A program made the translations under genes and the position numbers. A stretch of 64,000 bases of DNA from Bryobacter sp. (GTDB taxonomy: Bacteria; Acidobacteriota; Terriglobia; Bryobacterales; Bryobacteraceae), in NCBI GenBank assembly GCA_022843625.1, contig JALHNH010000024.1, positions 1 through 64,000 on the forward strand. Reading direction: 5' to 3'. Shown here piece by piece: positions 62,254-64,000 of this stretch. Position 1 is the stretch's first letter, and every line of letters begins with the position of its first letter. The notes beneath the pieces were generated by a model. That model was not told the DNA's origin, ran no database searches, and saw nothing but the letters and a program-made list of their open reading frames with translations.

Positions 62254-63870
62254 CGCGCGTGCGACGGCAAGGGACGTGAGCGGGTGATACTGTCCGAAAT
62301 ACATTGGCGGCACTACCAGTGAAGGCTTAACGAAATGCTTCACTGCGTGGATTGCACCCAGGACGCTGTACTCTGTGGTGAAAACGATGCCGTTGGGGAT
62401 CTCTACAAACTGCCCTAGAAGCGCGAAGTTCTTTGAACCTTCTGGCACCACCGCAGGCCGGTCGCCACTGGCTCTGCTGAGAAACTGGCTGTTGCAGTAG
62501 GGCAGCAGGCAGGGTATGCAGGTGGAGGTATCGAGGATCTCGTTCTTCTCTTCCTCGTTCTGGTCGAATTGCAGGTGGCCGAGCAGTTCCTCGAGGATCT
62601 CGCGACCTGTGCACTCGGTCATGGTCTTCTTTACGAAGGTGCCGATGGCGGTGTCGCGGAGTGCCGTCACCCAGATGACGCATGTGCCGGCCGGCTGGTC
62701 TGGAAACAGGGGCTGGCGGTAGGTGTGGAGGTGAAGGATCCACGGGGAGGCAGTGAGGGGCAGCGGGCTTTGACGGCCCATCTGGCGCTCGACTAGCCAC
62801 TCGAACTTGCGTTGGAATAATCCGCCGCGGAATGTGACGGTGAAGGTCATCATTCGGGACTGCGAGATGTCGCGCAGGAAGCGGGCGGGGCGGCCGAAGC
62901 CGGGTTGCCTGGCGGCGAGTTTGTTCCACAGCGTCCATGCACCGCCAAGGCTTTGTGGGGGATTGTCTACCGGGCGGTTGTGTGCGCCGAAGGAGGCGTT
63001 GCTGACCATAGAGCCGATTGTGAGGAAGACGAGATCTGTGTCGCGCACCTCGATGGGTGGCTTAGGTGTGCCGGCTGCGGTCTCCAGGTGGATGCGCTCA
63101 ACCCAACGCTGCTTGCTGACGGAGTTCATCCCAAAATCTACGTCTGAGATTCTCGAGTCGTAGTGGAAGTTCACACCCTTCTTCTGCATGAAGCGCAGGG
63201 CGGGCAGGATGAAGGAGTGGAAGTTGGTGTAGCGGGTGCGCTCGAGGGCGGCCATCGTGTCCATGTTCGGCATCTCGTGAAAGAAGAGGTGCATGTAGCG
63301 CTTCATTTCCACTGCGGAGTGCCAGGGCTGGAAGGCAAAGAGGGCCCGCCACATGAACCAGTAATTGCTGGTGAAAAAGGCTTCGCCAAAGATGTCGGTA
63401 ATCTTTGCGCCTTCGGGAATCAGAGACTCGGGTGTGGCCAGAAGCCTGGCCATCTTCAATTTTTCAGCAGTGTTGAGGCCAAGCTGATATCCGGTGTCCT
63501 TTCTGCCGTGGGCGTGAAGAAGACGAACGGCAGTGCGAACTCTGCATTCTTCAAGGTTCTTCTGGTGGTCCTGGAGACAGGATTGATCGTCGGTGTAGGG
63601 AATGATCGACCACAGTTCTTTGGTGCAGGGGTAGACCTTGTCTTCAAACATGCGACTGCCCTGCATAAAGAACGCCGGTTGGCCGTCGACAGTCCTCTCC
63701 GAGGCATCACAGCTACCGCCGAGAAGATCCTTGTCGCCGTTTTGCTCAAAGATATGGATATTGGATGGATTAAAGTCTGCCTTCTGGATCAGATACATGG
63801 CAGCAGCGATAGAACCCAGGCCAAGCCCGTTGAGATAAACATTTACGGAAGAATCTGTTCTGGTTTCCAT
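62242..63870 (-). CDS. ohyA: Oleate hydratase (MCRA family)
   Basis: A 542-residue FAD-dependent enzyme that adds water to cis-9 unsaturated fatty acids to give 10-hydroxy acids. Family blocks include the N-terminal dinucleotide motif 'LNGLGLGSIAAAMYL', 'FEQNGDKDLLGGSCDASE', 'FFTSNYWFMWRALFAFQPWH', 'EMKRYMHLFFHEMPNM' and 'LLPYCNSQFLSRASGDRP'. Length is slightly under the common 560-650. Proposed roles are detoxification of unsaturated fatty acids or membrane remodelling. Converges with the hydrolase gene. Confidence 0.92.
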   Translation of the reverse strand: METRTDSSVNVYLNGLGLGSIAAAMYLIQKADFNPSNIHIFEQNGDKDLLGGSCDASERTVDGQPAFFMQGSRMFEDKVYPCTKELWSIIPYTDDQSCLQDHQKNLEECRVRTAVRLLHAHGRKDTGYQLGLNTAEKLKMARLLATPESLIPEGAKITDIFGEAFFTSNYWFMWRALFAFQPWHSAVEMKRYMHLFFHEMPNMDTMAALERTRYTNFHSFILPALRFMQKKGVNFHYDSRISDVDFGMNSVSKQRWVERIHLETAAGTPKPPIEVRDTDLVFLTIGSMVSNASFGAHNRPVDNPPQSLGGAWTLWNKLAARQPGFGRPARFLRDISQSRMMTFTVTFRGGLFQRKFEWLVERQMGRQSPLPLTASPWILHLHTYRQPLFPDQPAGTCVIWVTALRDTAIGTFVKKTMTECTGREILEELLGHLQFDQNEEEKNEILDTSTCIPCLLPYCNSQFLSRASGDRPAVVPEGSKNFALLGQFVEIPNGIVFTTEYSVLGAIHAVKHFVKPSLVVPPMYFGQYHPLTSLAVARALLR

Positions 63871-63927
63871 TATTGTGGAAGCCCCCTTTTCGGTAAGAAT
63901 CGTGAGGCTGACAGAGGAGAAGTGTGG

Positions 63928-64000
63928 TTAGTCATTGCCAACAATTCCAAACTCGCGCAGCAGAAGGCCGATCTGGGTTTTGTCGAGTTTCTTCATGAGC
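63928..64000 (-). CDS. Partial gene, C-terminal end only
   Basis: The last 23 or so codons of a minus-strand gene that starts beyond the window: '...LMKKLDKTQIGLLLREFGI' then 'VGND' and TAA at 63928-63930. The amphipathic, charged end suggests a soluble protein. It lies about 58 bases upstream of the oleate hydratase gene on the same strand, so the two may be co-transcribed. Too little is present to name it. Confidence 0.4.
   Translation of the reverse strand, partial: LMKKLDKTQIGLLLREFGIVGND

Overview
The window looks like a chromosomal segment of an Acidobacteriota bacterium, probably Bryobacterales/Solibacter-like. That is inferred from family content: an Oar-type TonB-dependent receptor with a carboxypeptidase-regulatory-like plug, Gfo/Idh/MocA oxidoreductases and sulfatases with Tat-type leaders, ThuA and DUF1080-like secreted proteins, an Asp-box (VPS10/sortilin-like) giant, and the exported 'DRVRYYSVER' family. 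LpxD and TonB proteins show a Gram-negative envelope. No rRNA, phage, integrase or CRISPR array was seen; one tRNA (Glu, CTC) was found.

Layout. 0-9 kb: lpxD, a degenerate kinase-like gene, two Gfo/Idh/MocA oxidoreductases, a thuA-modB-modC-thiE-like run without modA, a TonB-type protein and two small membrane proteins. 9-19 kb: metabolic genes (2-hydroxyacid dehydrogenase, threonine dehydratase, CoA transferase, mutarotase-like protein, aminotransferase) and purQ-purL-purF. 19-29.6 kb: small DNA-binding-type proteins, hicAB, tRNA-Glu, the Asp-box protein, FRG and TIGR02391 proteins, a sulfatase and a RelE-type pair. 29.6-33.7 kb: an SSS symporter followed by two near-identical Tat-leader enolase-superfamily dehydratases, a probable sugar-acid uptake and dehydration operon. 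33.8-38.7 kb: fumC, diverging from an ABC exporter operon with its own DesK/DesR-type two-component system. 38.6-45.2 kb: TonB receptor, sulfatase and an ankyrin / CxxCH / cyclase-toroid fusion. 45.4-48.6 kb: a degenerate accessory patch (frameshifted gene, broken PIN-like toxin gene, orphan terminator, vapBC, M23 peptidase). 48.8-64 kb: nucleotide-pyrophosphatase-like protein, leuS, aldo/keto reductase, mazEF, speA, an operon of Gfo/Idh/MocA + core-MetE-like + oligogalacturonide-lyase-like genes, SDR, alpha/beta hydrolase and oleate hydratase.

Two large-scale signals stand out. First, strand composition flips: the + strand is C-rich through most of 2-35 kb and G-rich from 35.4 kb on, whatever the gene direction, with the change inside the fumC/ABC intergenic region. 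This is the sign expected at a replication origin or at the edge of an inversion. Second, at least four single-base homopolymer lesions cluster in about 1.1 kb (45.5-46.7 kb) and break two otherwise recognisable genes. All product calls come from reading protein motifs; no database search was run.
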